Assembly (NCBI GenBank): GCA_020634895.1
Contig: JACKAV010000009.1
Location: 117,832-181,831 of the forward strand
Length of the DNA stretch: 64,000 nucleotides
Source of the DNA: Anaerolineales bacterium
GTDB taxonomy: Bacteria; Chloroflexota; Anaerolineae; Anaerolineales; Villigracilaceae
Direction of reading: 5' to 3'
A model generated the notes under the pieces. That model ran no database searches. It worked only from the letters and a program-made list of their open reading frames with translations, and was not told where the DNA came from. This document shows, piece after piece, positions 44,087-53,109 of this stretch. Made by a program: the position numbers and the translations under genes. Every line of letters starts with the position of its first letter. The first letter of the stretch is position 1.

Positions 44087-45436
44087 TTATACAATCGCGG
44101 TCTGGTCGTATAGCTGTTGTTTTATGGAAACGATATCCTGTTCCAGCCTGCGGTCGGCGTGCATTTGTTCCTTGATCTTTTCGTAGGCAGACATCACAGT
44201 CGAATGGTCGCGTCCGCCAAGCACTTCGCCGATTTGCGGGAAGGAGATCTTCGCCTCTTCACGCAGGAGGTACATGGCGATCTGACGAGGAAGCGCCACA
44301 TCTTTGGTACGGTCACGCCCTAATAACTTTTCTGCGGTCAACCCGAATTTGCGGGCGACCAAGTCTACTACATAGGACGGTTCGATATCATTCCGCGAGG
44401 GCATCAGGTCGGCGAGTGCTACGTCGACCAGATTTGGGGTAAGAGATGCTCCGCTCAGGTCTGCGTAGGCAATGATGCGGTTCAGCGCGCCTTCCAGTTC
44501 GCGGATATTGGACTGCACCCGTTTGGCAATGCTGTCGAGAATCTCATCGGAAATCTGTCTGCCGGTCCGTTCGGCTTTGGAACGCAGGATCGCCATACGA
44601 GTTTCAAGGTCGGGCGCCTGAATATCGGCGGTTAAGCCCCACTCGAAGCGGGAGCGCAGGCGTTCTTCAAGAGTAACAAGCGACTTGGGCGGTCTATCGG
44701 ACGAAACGATGATCTGTTTGTCCTGCCCATGCAGGGTATTGAAGGTATGGAAGAATTCCTCCTGCGTGGATTCCTTGCCTGCAATGAACTGAATATCATC
44801 GATCAGAAGCACATCGGCAGAGCGGTATTTTTCGCGGAAAGCCTGTGTGGTATGTGTACGGATCGCTGCAATAAGGTCGTTGGTAAATTCTTCAGAAGAG
44901 ACGTACAGGACGTTCAATCCGCTCGCGTAACAGGCATTCCCAATGGCGTGAAGCAGGTGCGTCTTGCCAAGTCCCACGCCTCCATACAGGAAGAGAGGGT
45001 TGTATGCCCTTGCAGGTTTATCTGCCACTGCCTGACACGCTGCATGCGCAAGTCTGTTTCCCGAACCGACCACATATGTATCGAATGTGTAACGCGGATT
45101 CAGGTTTAAATGGCGGGCTCTAGGTTCCGGTGGAGTGATCTCTATCGAAGCGGGAGCAGGTTCCGGGTCCATGGAAGAGACGGTTTCTTCCGATTGGGAA
45201 ACGATGAATTTAACAGAGACTTTCGTGTTCAGTGTGTCGATCAAAAGTTTGTTGACCGTGGTCGCAAGGCGGCTGTCGAGCCAGTCACGAGCATACGCGT
45301 TGCGAACCCCAACGGTTAACAACCCGTTTTCATAGCCAACAGGACGGGTATCGCGCACCCAGGTATCGTAAGATGCGCGCGGCATATCCATTTGGAGTTG
45401 TGCAAGGACGGTTTGCCATGCTTGCTCAGCGTTCAT
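44087..45436 (-). CDS. dnaA: Chromosomal replication initiator DnaA
   Basis: 449 residues, full length. Domain I begins AEQAWQTVLAQLQMDMPRAS. Domain III is the AAA+ ATPase with Walker A GGVGLGKTH, Walker B VLLIDDIQFIAGKEST and sensor region SDRPPKSLVTLEERLRSRF. Domain IV has the DnaA-box signature GGRDHSTVMSAYEKI. It binds and melts the origin. No dnaN, rpmH or gyrase gene lies beside it, so it is out of the classic oriC context. The ATG is preceded by GAGGAACGTCT. Confidence 0.97.
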   Translation of the reverse strand: MNAEQAWQTVLAQLQMDMPRASYDTWVRDTRPVGYENGLLTVGVRNAYARDWLDSRLATTVNKLLIDTLNTKVSVKFIVSQSEETVSSMDPEPAPASIEITPPEPRARHLNLNPRYTFDTYVVGSGNRLAHAACQAVADKPARAYNPLFLYGGVGLGKTHLLHAIGNACYASGLNVLYVSSEEFTNDLIAAIRTHTTQAFREKYRSADVLLIDDIQFIAGKESTQEEFFHTFNTLHGQDKQIIVSSDRPPKSLVTLEERLRSRFEWGLTADIQAPDLETRMAILRSKAERTGRQISDEILDSIAKRVQSNIRELEGALNRIIAYADLSGASLTPNLVDVALADLMPSRNDIEPSYVVDLVARKFGLTAEKLLGRDRTKDVALPRQIAMYLLREEAKISFPQIGEVLGGRDHSTVMSAYEKIKEQMHADRRLEQDIVSIKQQLYDQTAIV

Positions 45437-45928
45437 AGACGTTCCTCAATGAAAAATTTTATTGTCTTGCTTATTTTGTTGCATAGATGGAACTAACCCG
45501 CCTGTTATAGCGGCTTGAAAGCCATCGTTATATATGCATGTTATAAAACTGTCGTTCTGGGGTGCGGATGTAGATATCAAAGGGCAAACATCCGTTATTT
45601 CAGCGTGGTCATATTCTAGCAGAACATTTGAATATATAACAGTCGTTCAACCTACGCTTAGTTAAAAAACTTGTTTTTTTTAAGATTGATGAATGTTAAA
45701 GAATTGTTATCAACTCCTCTTTATTATTCGGTATTTATAGAACAAGCGTTTCAGCCAAAAACACCTATATGGGATGTATTACCCCCCATATATGGGGTCG
45801 AAGGCTGTTTTTGGCACTTCCATGGAATATGTATCTTAAAAAATCACGAAGCATAGCGGGGAATATAAATAAAGAATGAGACTCAGGTTTTGGTGACTCA
45901 CTTTGCAATGTTCTGCAATGTTTCCCTT
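45437..45928. other. AT-rich intergenic region upstream of dnaA with nested palindrome
   Basis: 492 bp without a credible gene. It holds several TGTTAT/CGTTAT words and a nested palindrome at 45754-45815: GCCAAAAACA / TGTTTTTGGC outside and CCCCATATATGGGG (45784-45797) inside. It should contain the dnaA promoter and the end of the histidine-kinase transcript. I found no TTATCCACA box, so an origin is not claimed. Confidence 0.5.
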
Positions 45929-47605
45929 TTATTGTTTTATACCACGCGGAACCCAGACAAGTATCGTCGTTCCCTCATCAGGAATGGACGATATATCGAT
46001 GTCGCCACCCGATGAATGGGCGCGAGTCTGCATATTTGCCAGTCCATGACCGATAAATGTATCCATTTGTTCGGTATTAAAGCCTTTACCATCGTCATGG
46101 ACTTCCATTAACGCGCGATCATCCGTTGTCCAAAGCGATATTTGCACACTTTTAGCCTTTGCGTGCTTGGCTGCGTTGGCTAACGCTTCCTGACAAATAT
46201 GGAACAAAGCCAAAGATTGGGTCTGGGTTAGTTCTTTCAAATCCGAATCGGGCGGCATAAAGGTAACATCAGAGAAGGTATTGGCTCGATATTCGGCAAT
46301 TAAGCGTTTAATTCCGCTTAATAAGCCGTCATTCCCAAGTTGGCGTGGACGAAGATCCAAAATATAGGCGCGTAAGTCGCGGATTGCCTGATTCAAGCCG
46401 TCTATGGCATGGTCAATCTTTGCCTGCGCCTCAACGGGGTCTTCACCAACCAGATGTTTTGTGCCTTCCAAAGCCAGCCCAACTCCATAAATGGACTGAA
46501 TGATGCCGTCATGAAGGTCCATACCGATGCGGTTACGTTCTTCCAACACAGCCAAACGGCGCGCATTGACGTGCAAACGGGCATTTTCGATGGAAAGTCC
46601 GGCCCATGCGCCGACTGCTGTCAGCATTTGAACGCTTCGATCTTCAAATGGAGCTTTGGAACGCGTGGCAACACTCATCACGCCCATGACCCGCTCGCCA
46701 GCAACCAGAGGAATGCTCAAAACCTGCTGAAAGCCAGCCTGAACCACGGCTTCACGCAGAAAATTGGCATCATTGGTCAGGTTGGTGCTGATAACAGGTC
46801 GCCCAGTTTTGGCAACAACACCCGGATAGCCTTCTCCGAGCCGGAATACATTACGCGTCCAGAAGGCTTCGGCGGCTTGTCCGCGGTGGAGCATCATGCG
46901 CAGAGTGGTGCTATCCTCTTCGAGCAGGAAGATCTCCCCAGCTTCGACCTTCATATAGTTCATCACAAGCCCGAGGGTCTTGTTAAGAATCTCGTCGAGT
47001 TCCAGGCTCGAGGTCAGGGTTGAGGCGATGTCGTTCAGAAGCGACATATCCACGTTGCGACGCGTCAGGGCGGCGTCGCGTTCCTTCATCTGATCGATCA
47101 AACGCGCATTGGAGATCGCTGTAGCCGCATACGTGGCGAGCATTTGGATGATCATCTCGTCATCTTGCGAGAATTCGTCGGCGTCCAGCTTTTCGGTTAG
47201 ATATATCTGCCCAAGCTGCCCTTCAATGGTGCGGATCGGAACTCCCAAAAATGATGCCATTTTGGGATGATGCGCAGGAAAACCAACAGATTTTGGATGG
47301 TCCTGGATGACGGGCACACGCAATGGAAATTCCGTATCCATCAATTCGCCGATCAGACCACGCCCAACAGGTGGATGCGAAATGCGCTTGACAGCATCAT
47401 GCGTCATACCAACGGAAATGAACTTTTCCAAATTCCCCTTATCGTCCAGCACGCCAAGTGCGGCGTACCGTGCGCCTGCCTGTTCGCAGGCGGTAGCGGC
47501 AATGCGCTCAAGCAGGGTATCGAGAGAAACATCTTTTACCAGCTCAAGGCTGGCGCTATGGAGCGCAAAAAGACGTTCCTGTAATTGCTCGCGGGTTAAT
47601 AGCAT
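45929..47605 (-). CDS. GAF-domain sensor histidine kinase (NarX/DesK type)
   Basis: 558 residues, soluble. Two GAF domains (~20-170 and ~195-345) sense a ligand or redox state. A HisKA_3 dimerisation segment follows, EERNRIGMDLHDGIIQS, with the phospho-acceptor His. The HATPase_c domain has HICQEALANAAKHAKAKSV (N box) and DDGKGFN / GHGLANMQTRA (G boxes). The family phosphorylates a NarL/LuxR-type response regulator; none is encoded next to it. An IS element is inserted 28 bases upstream of its start and may have displaced the promoter or a partner gene. Confidence 0.93.
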   Translation of the reverse strand: MLLTREQLQERLFALHSASLELVKDVSLDTLLERIAATACEQAGARYAALGVLDDKGNLEKFISVGMTHDAVKRISHPPVGRGLIGELMDTEFPLRVPVIQDHPKSVGFPAHHPKMASFLGVPIRTIEGQLGQIYLTEKLDADEFSQDDEMIIQMLATYAATAISNARLIDQMKERDAALTRRNVDMSLLNDIASTLTSSLELDEILNKTLGLVMNYMKVEAGEIFLLEEDSTTLRMMLHRGQAAEAFWTRNVFRLGEGYPGVVAKTGRPVISTNLTNDANFLREAVVQAGFQQVLSIPLVAGERVMGVMSVATRSKAPFEDRSVQMLTAVGAWAGLSIENARLHVNARRLAVLEERNRIGMDLHDGIIQSIYGVGLALEGTKHLVGEDPVEAQAKIDHAIDGLNQAIRDLRAYILDLRPRQLGNDGLLSGIKRLIAEYRANTFSDVTFMPPDSDLKELTQTQSLALFHICQEALANAAKHAKAKSVQISLWTTDDRALMEVHDDGKGFNTEQMDTFIGHGLANMQTRAHSSGGDIDISSIPDEGTTILVWVPRGIKQ

Positions 47606-47633
47606 CCAAACTCCTCGGCATAGATTATACTAG

Positions 47634-48812
47634 TCACCTGACAGTTTGCTCACTGGGAGAATAAAGGCAGTGAGAACGGTAAAGCATGAAGTAAGCAACG
47701 CTCAATGAAGCGTAACCCAATTTGAAAAAGGCATAGGTCACGGCGATCCTTACGATCCACAAAATGGCGCAACCCAGAGCGAATAGTACGGCTTCCAACG
47801 GAAAGGAGCCAAACATAGAGGAAAGCGACAGCCAATGTCAAACGAGATAAACGTGGTGAATTGCGCAGCATGGTGCTCTCCAAGTCAAAGCCATGTTTCT
47901 TGAAATCACCGAACATCTCTTCGATCCACATTCGTCTGCGGTAGTACCGTAAAGTCAAGGAGGCATCTGGCAAATTGGTTGCCAAACACCAGGGTTCTTT
48001 CTCACCATTCTGCCAGTGGATCAAGATGGAGACCGGAAAGATGTCACTCTGGGTCAAGTATCCATTTGGACACCAAACCGATTGTCCGGCTTTTATCACA
48101 AGGCTATCCAATCGCTGCCAGTCGGTTTGTTCATCCAGCCACAGTCCGAGATTGCCTTTTTGGCGCAGAACAAAGAACCATCGCCATTGTTTGAGTTGCT
48201 GTAGTACCGCAATCGAACCAAATTCGCTGTCTCCGACCAGAAAAACAGGCGTATTTTGCGAAATCAGGCTTCTTACATAGTTCAACACAACGATTTGCTT
48301 TGCGGCGCTACTGTGCCCGCGAACATGGCGAATCCAAGTCCATGCAATTGGAACGGTCCGACGGCGATATGCCAGACTCACCATCAACAACTGATATCCA
48401 AAACCGACTTTGGTACCATCCACGATCAAACGAACCTCACCAACTTGTTGCGCTTGTGTCTCCAGCCAAATTTTGGCAGTCGACCGATACCAACTCCGCA
48501 CATCTACGGCTGAACTTGCCAGAAAACGACTTAACCGTCTGACCGTGCTCACATTCTTAGCCTTGCTGATTACCTTGCCTGCAATCTTACTCAAGTTCAC
48601 AGAGCGACTATGAAATATTCCGACCAACAACCACACAAAATTCTGAACCTGTGTCTTCCGTTGTTTCGGGCGCAGTTCCCAAATTCGCTGAATCCAAGTA
48701 CGATAGGTCTCGTTGATCGGCATAGAAGGCTCCTGGCAAAGTCGTTTGTCGTAAAGCAACTTTACCCGCTTTTTCGTGCCGATCAATCTTCTTTTATTAA
48801 ACTGTCAGGTAG
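47634..48812 (-). mobile_element. DDE insertion sequence, ~1.18 kb
   Basis: A single transposase gene flanked by inverted ends sharing ACCTGACAGTTT (left from 47634, right to 48812). CTAG is found directly outside both ends (47630-47633 and 48813-48816), the expected 4-bp target duplication. Features fit an IS4/IS701-like element. It is intact, so recent insertion between the histidine kinase and HMG-CoA reductase genes is likely. Confidence 0.85.
47650..48723 (-). CDS. IS4/IS701-like DDE transposase
   Basis: 357 residues from the ATG at 48723, which has CAGGAG seven bases upstream; the frame also opens at 48786. DDE residues are visible in VRLIVDGTKVGFG, PVFLVGDSEFGSI and RMWIEEMFGDFKKHGFDLES (the Y-(2)-R-(3)-E-(6)-K-like signature of IS4-type enzymes). 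It cuts and joins the element ends. No frameshift or truncation is seen, so it may be active. Confidence 0.92.
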   Translation of the reverse strand: MPINETYRTWIQRIWELRPKQRKTQVQNFVWLLVGIFHSRSVNLSKIAGKVISKAKNVSTVRRLSRFLASSAVDVRSWYRSTAKIWLETQAQQVGEVRLIVDGTKVGFGYQLLMVSLAYRRRTVPIAWTWIRHVRGHSSAAKQIVVLNYVRSLISQNTPVFLVGDSEFGSIAVLQQLKQWRWFFVLRQKGNLGLWLDEQTDWQRLDSLVIKAGQSVWCPNGYLTQSDIFPVSILIHWQNGEKEPWCLATNLPDASLTLRYYRRRMWIEEMFGDFKKHGFDLESTMLRNSPRLSRLTLAVAFLYVWLLSVGSRTIRSGLRHFVDRKDRRDLCLFQIGLRFIERCLLHALPFSLPLFSQ

Positions 48813-48885
48813 CTAGAGATTATATAACCAATTTCAGTTGTTTGATAGAATTTGGGAGCAGGCAAAAACTACACTAGGAGACATT

Positions 48886-50181
48886 ATGACAACCTCCCGA
48901 ATCTCCGGTTTTTACAATATGACCATTGAAGAGCGCCGCGCCAAAATAGCGGATGCGCTTGCGGCTCCAACCCCGCCCGATCTTGGGGCGTGGACCTCAG
49001 GCGGAATCTCCGCTGATGCCGCCGATCACATGATCGAGAATGTCGTCGGCTTGCACAGCCTGCCTCTGGGCATTGCCCTGAATTTTCAGGTTAATGGGCG
49101 CGATGTGCTTGTACCAATGACGCTCGAAGAACCGTCCGTGGTGGCGGGTGCTTCATTTATGGCAAAACTCGCCCGGGCTGGCGGCGGCTACCAAGCCACC
49201 ACCACCGATCCGCTCATGATCGGACAGATGCAGGTCATCAATGTGACCAATCTCAATGAAGCAAAACTAAAGATATACGAGAAAAAAGCCGAATTGCTCG
49301 AAGAAGCAGACTCCATCGACCCGATCCTCAAAAAATTCGGCGGCGGCGCACGTGATCTCGAAGTTCGAACATTCGATAATTCGCCCATTGGCGGATTTCT
49401 CGTTGTGCATCTCATTTATGATGTCCACGACGCGATGGGTGCGAATGCGGTCAACACGGCATGTGAACGCCTCGCGCCAAAGATCGAAGCCATTACCGGC
49501 GGGAAAGTCCACTTGCGCATCCTCTCCAACCTCGCAGACAGGCGCATTGCCCGCGCACGCTGTACCATCCCTGTGAAAGAATTGGCGTTTGGTAAGGGCG
49601 AATCTGGGACTCGCCCTTACAGCGGCGAAGAAGTGCGTGACGGCATCATCGCCGCCTACGCCTTCGCCGCCGTGGACCCGTACCGCGCCGCCACCCACAA
49701 CAAAGGCATCATGAACGGTGTGGACTCCGTAGTCATCGCCACCGGTAACGACTGGCGCGCCATTGAAGCGGGTGCTCACGCCTACGCCGTGAAAAACGGA
49801 CACTACACCTCTCTCTCCACTTGGGGCAAAGACAGCGAAGGCAACCTTGTTGGCACGCTCGAAATGCCGATGGCGGTTGGCATCGTCGGTGGTGCGACCA
49901 AAGTCCACCCGGCGGCACAGGCGGCGGTCAAACTCATGGGTGTGAAAACAGCCAATGAACTGGCTGAAATCATCGTCTCGGTTGGGCTTGCTCAAAATAT
50001 GGCGGCATTACGCGCACTTGCCACCGAAGGCATCCAACGCGGACACATGTCATTACATGCCCGTCAGGTTGCCATCGCCGCTGGTGCAGAGGGTGAAATG
50101 ATCGAGAAGGTCGCCGCACAGATGGTGGCAGAGAAGGTTGTAAGAATTGATCGAGCGGAAGAGATTTTGAAGTCACTTTAA
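48886..50181 (+). CDS. HMG-CoA reductase, class II
   Basis: 431 residues. Interconverts HMG-CoA and mevalonate; here most likely biosynthetic, for the mevalonate route to isoprenoids. Class II marks: ENVVGLHSLPLGIALNF, the EEPSVVAGAS motif with Glu82, DAMGANAVNTACERLAP, GNDWRAIEAGAHAY, and RGHMSLHARQVA with the C-terminal catalytic His. Class II enzymes are poorly inhibited by statins. ATG 48886 has AGGAG six bases upstream. The matching HMG-CoA synthase lies 3 kb downstream on the same strand. Confidence 0.95.
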   Translation: MTTSRISGFYNMTIEERRAKIADALAAPTPPDLGAWTSGGISADAADHMIENVVGLHSLPLGIALNFQVNGRDVLVPMTLEEPSVVAGASFMAKLARAGGGYQATTTDPLMIGQMQVINVTNLNEAKLKIYEKKAELLEEADSIDPILKKFGGGARDLEVRTFDNSPIGGFLVVHLIYDVHDAMGANAVNTACERLAPKIEAITGGKVHLRILSNLADRRIARARCTIPVKELAFGKGESGTRPYSGEEVRDGIIAAYAFAAVDPYRAATHNKGIMNGVDSVVIATGNDWRAIEAGAHAYAVKNGHYTSLSTWGKDSEGNLVGTLEMPMAVGIVGGATKVHPAAQAAVKLMGVKTANELAEIIVSVGLAQNMAALRALATEGIQRGHMSLHARQVAIAAGAEGEMIEKVAAQMVAEKVVRIDRAEEILKSL

Positions 50182-50186
50182 TTCTC

Positions 50187-50273
50187 GTCACCCTGAGCAC
50201 AGCGAAGGGTCTCTTACTTCAGAAGGAGAGATCCTTCCCCCTTCGGGGACGCGGCGCTATCGCTCAGGATGAC
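50187..50273. repeat. MITE-like palindromic repeat
   Basis: Ends GTCACCCTGAGC / GCTCAGGATGAC (11 of 12 complementary), with inner arms AGCGAAGGGTCTC / GAGATCCTTC. It belongs to the common GTCATCCTGAGC type of dispersed repeat. It lies between HMG-CoA reductase and the M20 hydrolase. Confidence 0.75.
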
Positions 50274-50290
50274 ATTAACCGGAGAAAAAC

Positions 50291-51442
50291 ATGGATATCG
50301 AAGCCTTAATTGAATTTACACAGCGTATCGTCCGCGAGCAGAGTTTATCGGGCGAGGAAGGCGCGGTCACGCAGATTGTCGTGGACGAGATGAACGCCCT
50401 CGGCTTCGATAAAGTTTGGGTGGACAAATACGGCTCCGCCGTAGGAATGATCCGCGGGGCGCAGGCGGGGAAGACTCTGCTTTTTGATGCGCACACCGAT
50501 ACGGTGGGAATCGCTCCCGGGTCGGTATGGACTCGCGCCCCTTTCGGCGCTGAAGTCACTTCCACGCATATGTACGGGCGCGGCGTGATGGACATGAAAG
50601 GCTCGCTCGCGGCGATGATCCATGCCGCCGCGAGTATCGATAGAAGCAAGCTCGCGGGCACGGTGGTCATTTCCGCTTCGGTGATGGAAGAAGTGTACGA
50701 GGGCGGCGCGCTCAAAGCCGTGATGGATGAGGTCAAGCCGGATTATGTTGTGATTGGCGAAGCGACCCAACTCAACCTCGCACGCGGCGGACGCGGACGC
50801 GCGGAAATCCATTTGGAAACCATCGGCAAACCTTCACATTCATCGTCGCCACAGTTGGGAATCAACGCCGTGCATTTGATGACCAAGGTAATCGCCGAAG
50901 TTGAAAAGGTGAAACTCAGCGAACATCCGTTGATGGGTCCCGCCATCCTTGCATTGACCGATATTATTTCAGAACCGTATCCGGGCTACTCGGTCATTCC
51001 CGCGCTTTGCAAAGCGACCTACGACCGTCGCCTCCTGCCGGGCGAAACGCCCGAAGGTGTGTTGAATGAAATTACTTCTTTGCCTGCGTTGAAGGATGTG
51101 AACTTCACTGCAAAGATCGCGCAAAGCGACCACGTCACCTACACTGGCGAAACCATGACTGCAAATAAATTCTTCCCCGCCTGGGAATTGGATGAAGATA
51201 ACGAATTCGTCCAAATGGCGTTGAAAGGATTACGCGCCTCGGGTCTGGACCCGAAGGTATCTGCCTACCGATTCTGTACCAATGCCGCTTATAGTATCGG
51301 CACTGCAGGCGTGCCAACCATTGGATTTGGTCCCGGCGCAGAAGGGGATGCCCACGTCGTGGATGAACCGCTCAGCCTCGATGAACTTGCGAAGACGGCA
51401 AGAGGGTATATGGGGATTATCGAGTCGGTATTGGGGATATAG
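50291..51442 (+). CDS. M20 metallo-hydrolase (YgeY/ArgE/DapE-like)
   Basis: 383 residues. A zinc-dependent amidohydrolase or peptidase of the M20 family, closest in form to YgeY-type hydrolases. Metal and catalytic motifs: LLFDAHTDTVGI (His, Asp), YGRGVMDMKGSLA (bridging Asp), VMEEVYEGGA (Glu-Glu) and DAHVVDEPLSL (C-terminal His). The dimerisation insert contains GKPSHSSSPQLG. The exact amide substrate is not known. GGAG precedes the ATG. It lies inside the mevalonate-type gene cluster, but a role there is unproven. Confidence 0.85.
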   Translation: MDIEALIEFTQRIVREQSLSGEEGAVTQIVVDEMNALGFDKVWVDKYGSAVGMIRGAQAGKTLLFDAHTDTVGIAPGSVWTRAPFGAEVTSTHMYGRGVMDMKGSLAAMIHAAASIDRSKLAGTVVISASVMEEVYEGGALKAVMDEVKPDYVVIGEATQLNLARGGRGRAEIHLETIGKPSHSSSPQLGINAVHLMTKVIAEVEKVKLSEHPLMGPAILALTDIISEPYPGYSVIPALCKATYDRRLLPGETPEGVLNEITSLPALKDVNFTAKIAQSDHVTYTGETMTANKFFPAWELDEDNEFVQMALKGLRASGLDPKVSAYRFCTNAAYSIGTAGVPTIGFGPGAEGDAHVVDEPLSLDELAKTARGYMGIIESVLGI

Positions 51443-51466
51443 AAAGATAAAAGACGATAACTTTTC

Positions 51467-52093
51467 ATGGCATTGATCATCTTCGACTACGACGGCGTCC
51501 TTGCGGACACGCTTGACGATCTCATTCGGTTCGGGCAGGAAGCCTGTGACCGGCTGAGCGTAAAACATTTGGTAACAAAAGACGATATCAGCAACCTTGA
51601 GGTCATGTCTTTTGCGACTTATGGCAAGGCATGCGAGGTTCCCGAAAACCTTATAGATGAGTTCGTCAAAATCAACCTGAACCTATTTGCAGAAAAAGAT
51701 TCTCCGCCCGCCATCTTCAATGGATTGAGAGAGGTTATCCAAAAGCTTTCGGCAAATCACAAAATCGCTGTGGTAACGACAAATTCATCGCAAAATGTCC
51801 ATGCCTTTCTTAACGAACACGGACTGGATAGTCTCGTCCATGCCGTTTACGGCGTGGATACACCCGGCTCAAAGACACATAAAATATCCATTGCACGGGA
51901 GCGTTTTGTGGAAAATGGAGAAGCGGTCTTTATGATCGGGGATTCGTTGAGCGATATCCGCGCGGCAAAGGAGGCAGGAGTGATCAGCGTCGCTGTTACA
52001 TGGGGACATCAGAGTTTGAAGACACTAATGCAAGGAGAACCGGATCATGTGGTTAATTATCCGGGTGAGTTGAATGAAGTTATTGCGAAGTAA
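51467..52093 (+). CDS. HAD-superfamily phosphatase
   Basis: 208 residues, a phosphoglycolate-phosphatase-like (Gph) HAD hydrolase. Motif I IIFDYDGVLADTLDD with the two catalytic Asp, motif II AVVTTNSSQNV, motif III Lys in TPGSKTHKI, and motif IV VFMIGDSLSDIRAAKEAGV. The C1 cap is helical. The physiological phosphate ester is unknown. It is 24 bases after the M20 gene, probably cotranscribed. Confidence 0.85.
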   Translation: MALIIFDYDGVLADTLDDLIRFGQEACDRLSVKHLVTKDDISNLEVMSFATYGKACEVPENLIDEFVKINLNLFAEKDSPPAIFNGLREVIQKLSANHKIAVVTTNSSQNVHAFLNEHGLDSLVHAVYGVDTPGSKTHKISIARERFVENGEAVFMIGDSLSDIRAAKEAGVISVAVTWGHQSLKTLMQGEPDHVVNYPGELNEVIAK

Positions 52094-52145
52094 AATTAAA
52101 GTGAAACAATCAATCGCCTGAAACTTTGGTATATTCAAAATAACC

Positions 52146-52412
52146 ATGAACGAAAGAAAACCTCTCACATCCGAAGAAATCTCCGCTATTGTGGATGGAC
52201 TGAACCCCATTGATTGGACACAAATGGAGTTGCTGGCAAAACTGCCTCCCGGACAAAGGCTTCTACCCACACTAAATGCTACTCTCATGCTGCGAGCCGG
52301 ACTTCGCTCTGCGTTTACGAAAAAATTTCCTGAACTATCTCCTTCTGAAATTAATATGAAGGTACTCGAATATCTTACGCCAGTCAGGATGCCCTCCCAT
52401 GGCTCTGTTTGA
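52146..52412 (+). CDS. Small protein of unknown function, pairs with nucleotidyltransferase
   Basis: 88 residues, helical and soluble: LTSEEISAIVDGLNPIDWTQ, then LAKLPPGQRLLPTLNATLML. It overlaps the following nucleotidyltransferase-like gene by 14 bases, a tight pairing typical of toxin-antitoxin or subunit-partner genes. I recognise no domain. If the downstream protein is an AbiEii/MNT-like toxin, this could be the cognate antitoxin; that is speculative. Confidence 0.55.
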   Translation: MNERKPLTSEEISAIVDGLNPIDWTQMELLAKLPPGQRLLPTLNATLMLRAGLRSAFTKKFPELSPSEINMKVLEYLTPVRMPSHGSV

Positions 52413-53028
52413 TCTCTATTTTCGCGTTGTAAAAGCTCTGGAGAGTATTGATGTCCCTTATGTAATTGTTGGCGCATTTGCAGGATCAGTTTTTGGGATT
52501 ACTCGTGCTACTGCCGATGTAGATATCATGGTGGATTTACGAGATGAAGACTGTGAAGCTCTTTCCAAACAATTTCCTTTACCCCGTTATTACGCCGACC
52601 CTGAGATGATTAGAAATTCCATACAAATGGGAATCATGTTCAATATCATTGACTCAAACGAAGGAACAAAGGCGGACCTTGTTCCATTAAAGCGGGATCC
52701 CGAATATCGTATTGCTTTTGAGCGCCGAGTACGAGAGACATATCAAGATGAGAATGGTGAATTATTCGAGGCATGGTTTGCCCAACCAACGGATATTATC
52801 ATCGGAAAATTATGGGCTTGGAACGAAGGAAGATCAAACAAACACCCAGACGATATATACGCCATCCTATTTTTCTGCCTGCGTGGTTATAGTGATCATC
52901 AGGTAAATCTGGATGAAGTTGAAAAAGAGGCATCGCATATTGGGCGAGAAACGCTTGAAATGTGGAATAAAACGCTGGCAAAAGCAAAAAACGAAATCAA
53001 CAAGGGGAATATGCCGCGCAATTGGTAA
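52399..53028 (+). CDS. Nucleotidyltransferase-fold protein (AbiEii/MNT-like)
   Basis: 209 residues. The N-terminus has the beta-polymerase-type fold of small nucleotidyltransferases: VPYVIVGAFAGSVFGITRAT followed by ADVDIMVDL, the hG[GA]..R.T.DhDhhh pattern with two metal Asp. A later ADLVPL provides the third acidic site, and TDIIIGKLWAWNEGRSNKHP resembles AbiEii/DUF6036 proteins. It may modify RNA or protein. The start overlaps the preceding small gene. Confidence 0.72.
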   Translation: MALFDLYFRVVKALESIDVPYVIVGAFAGSVFGITRATADVDIMVDLRDEDCEALSKQFPLPRYYADPEMIRNSIQMGIMFNIIDSNEGTKADLVPLKRDPEYRIAFERRVRETYQDENGELFEAWFAQPTDIIIGKLWAWNEGRSNKHPDDIYAILFFCLRGYSDHQVNLDEVEKEASHIGRETLEMWNKTLAKAKNEINKGNMPRNW

Positions 53029-53109
53029 ACAATAAATCGAAATATTTCAACAAGATAGCTTTTGCAAGCCCTCGCCCGCTACAATCCTTCTACTTATTCA
53101 GGAAAACAA

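Noticed and set aside
45437..45928. oriC next to dnaA
   Set aside because: No TTATCCACA-type boxes were found and dnaN is absent; TGTTAT-like words alone do not support an origin.
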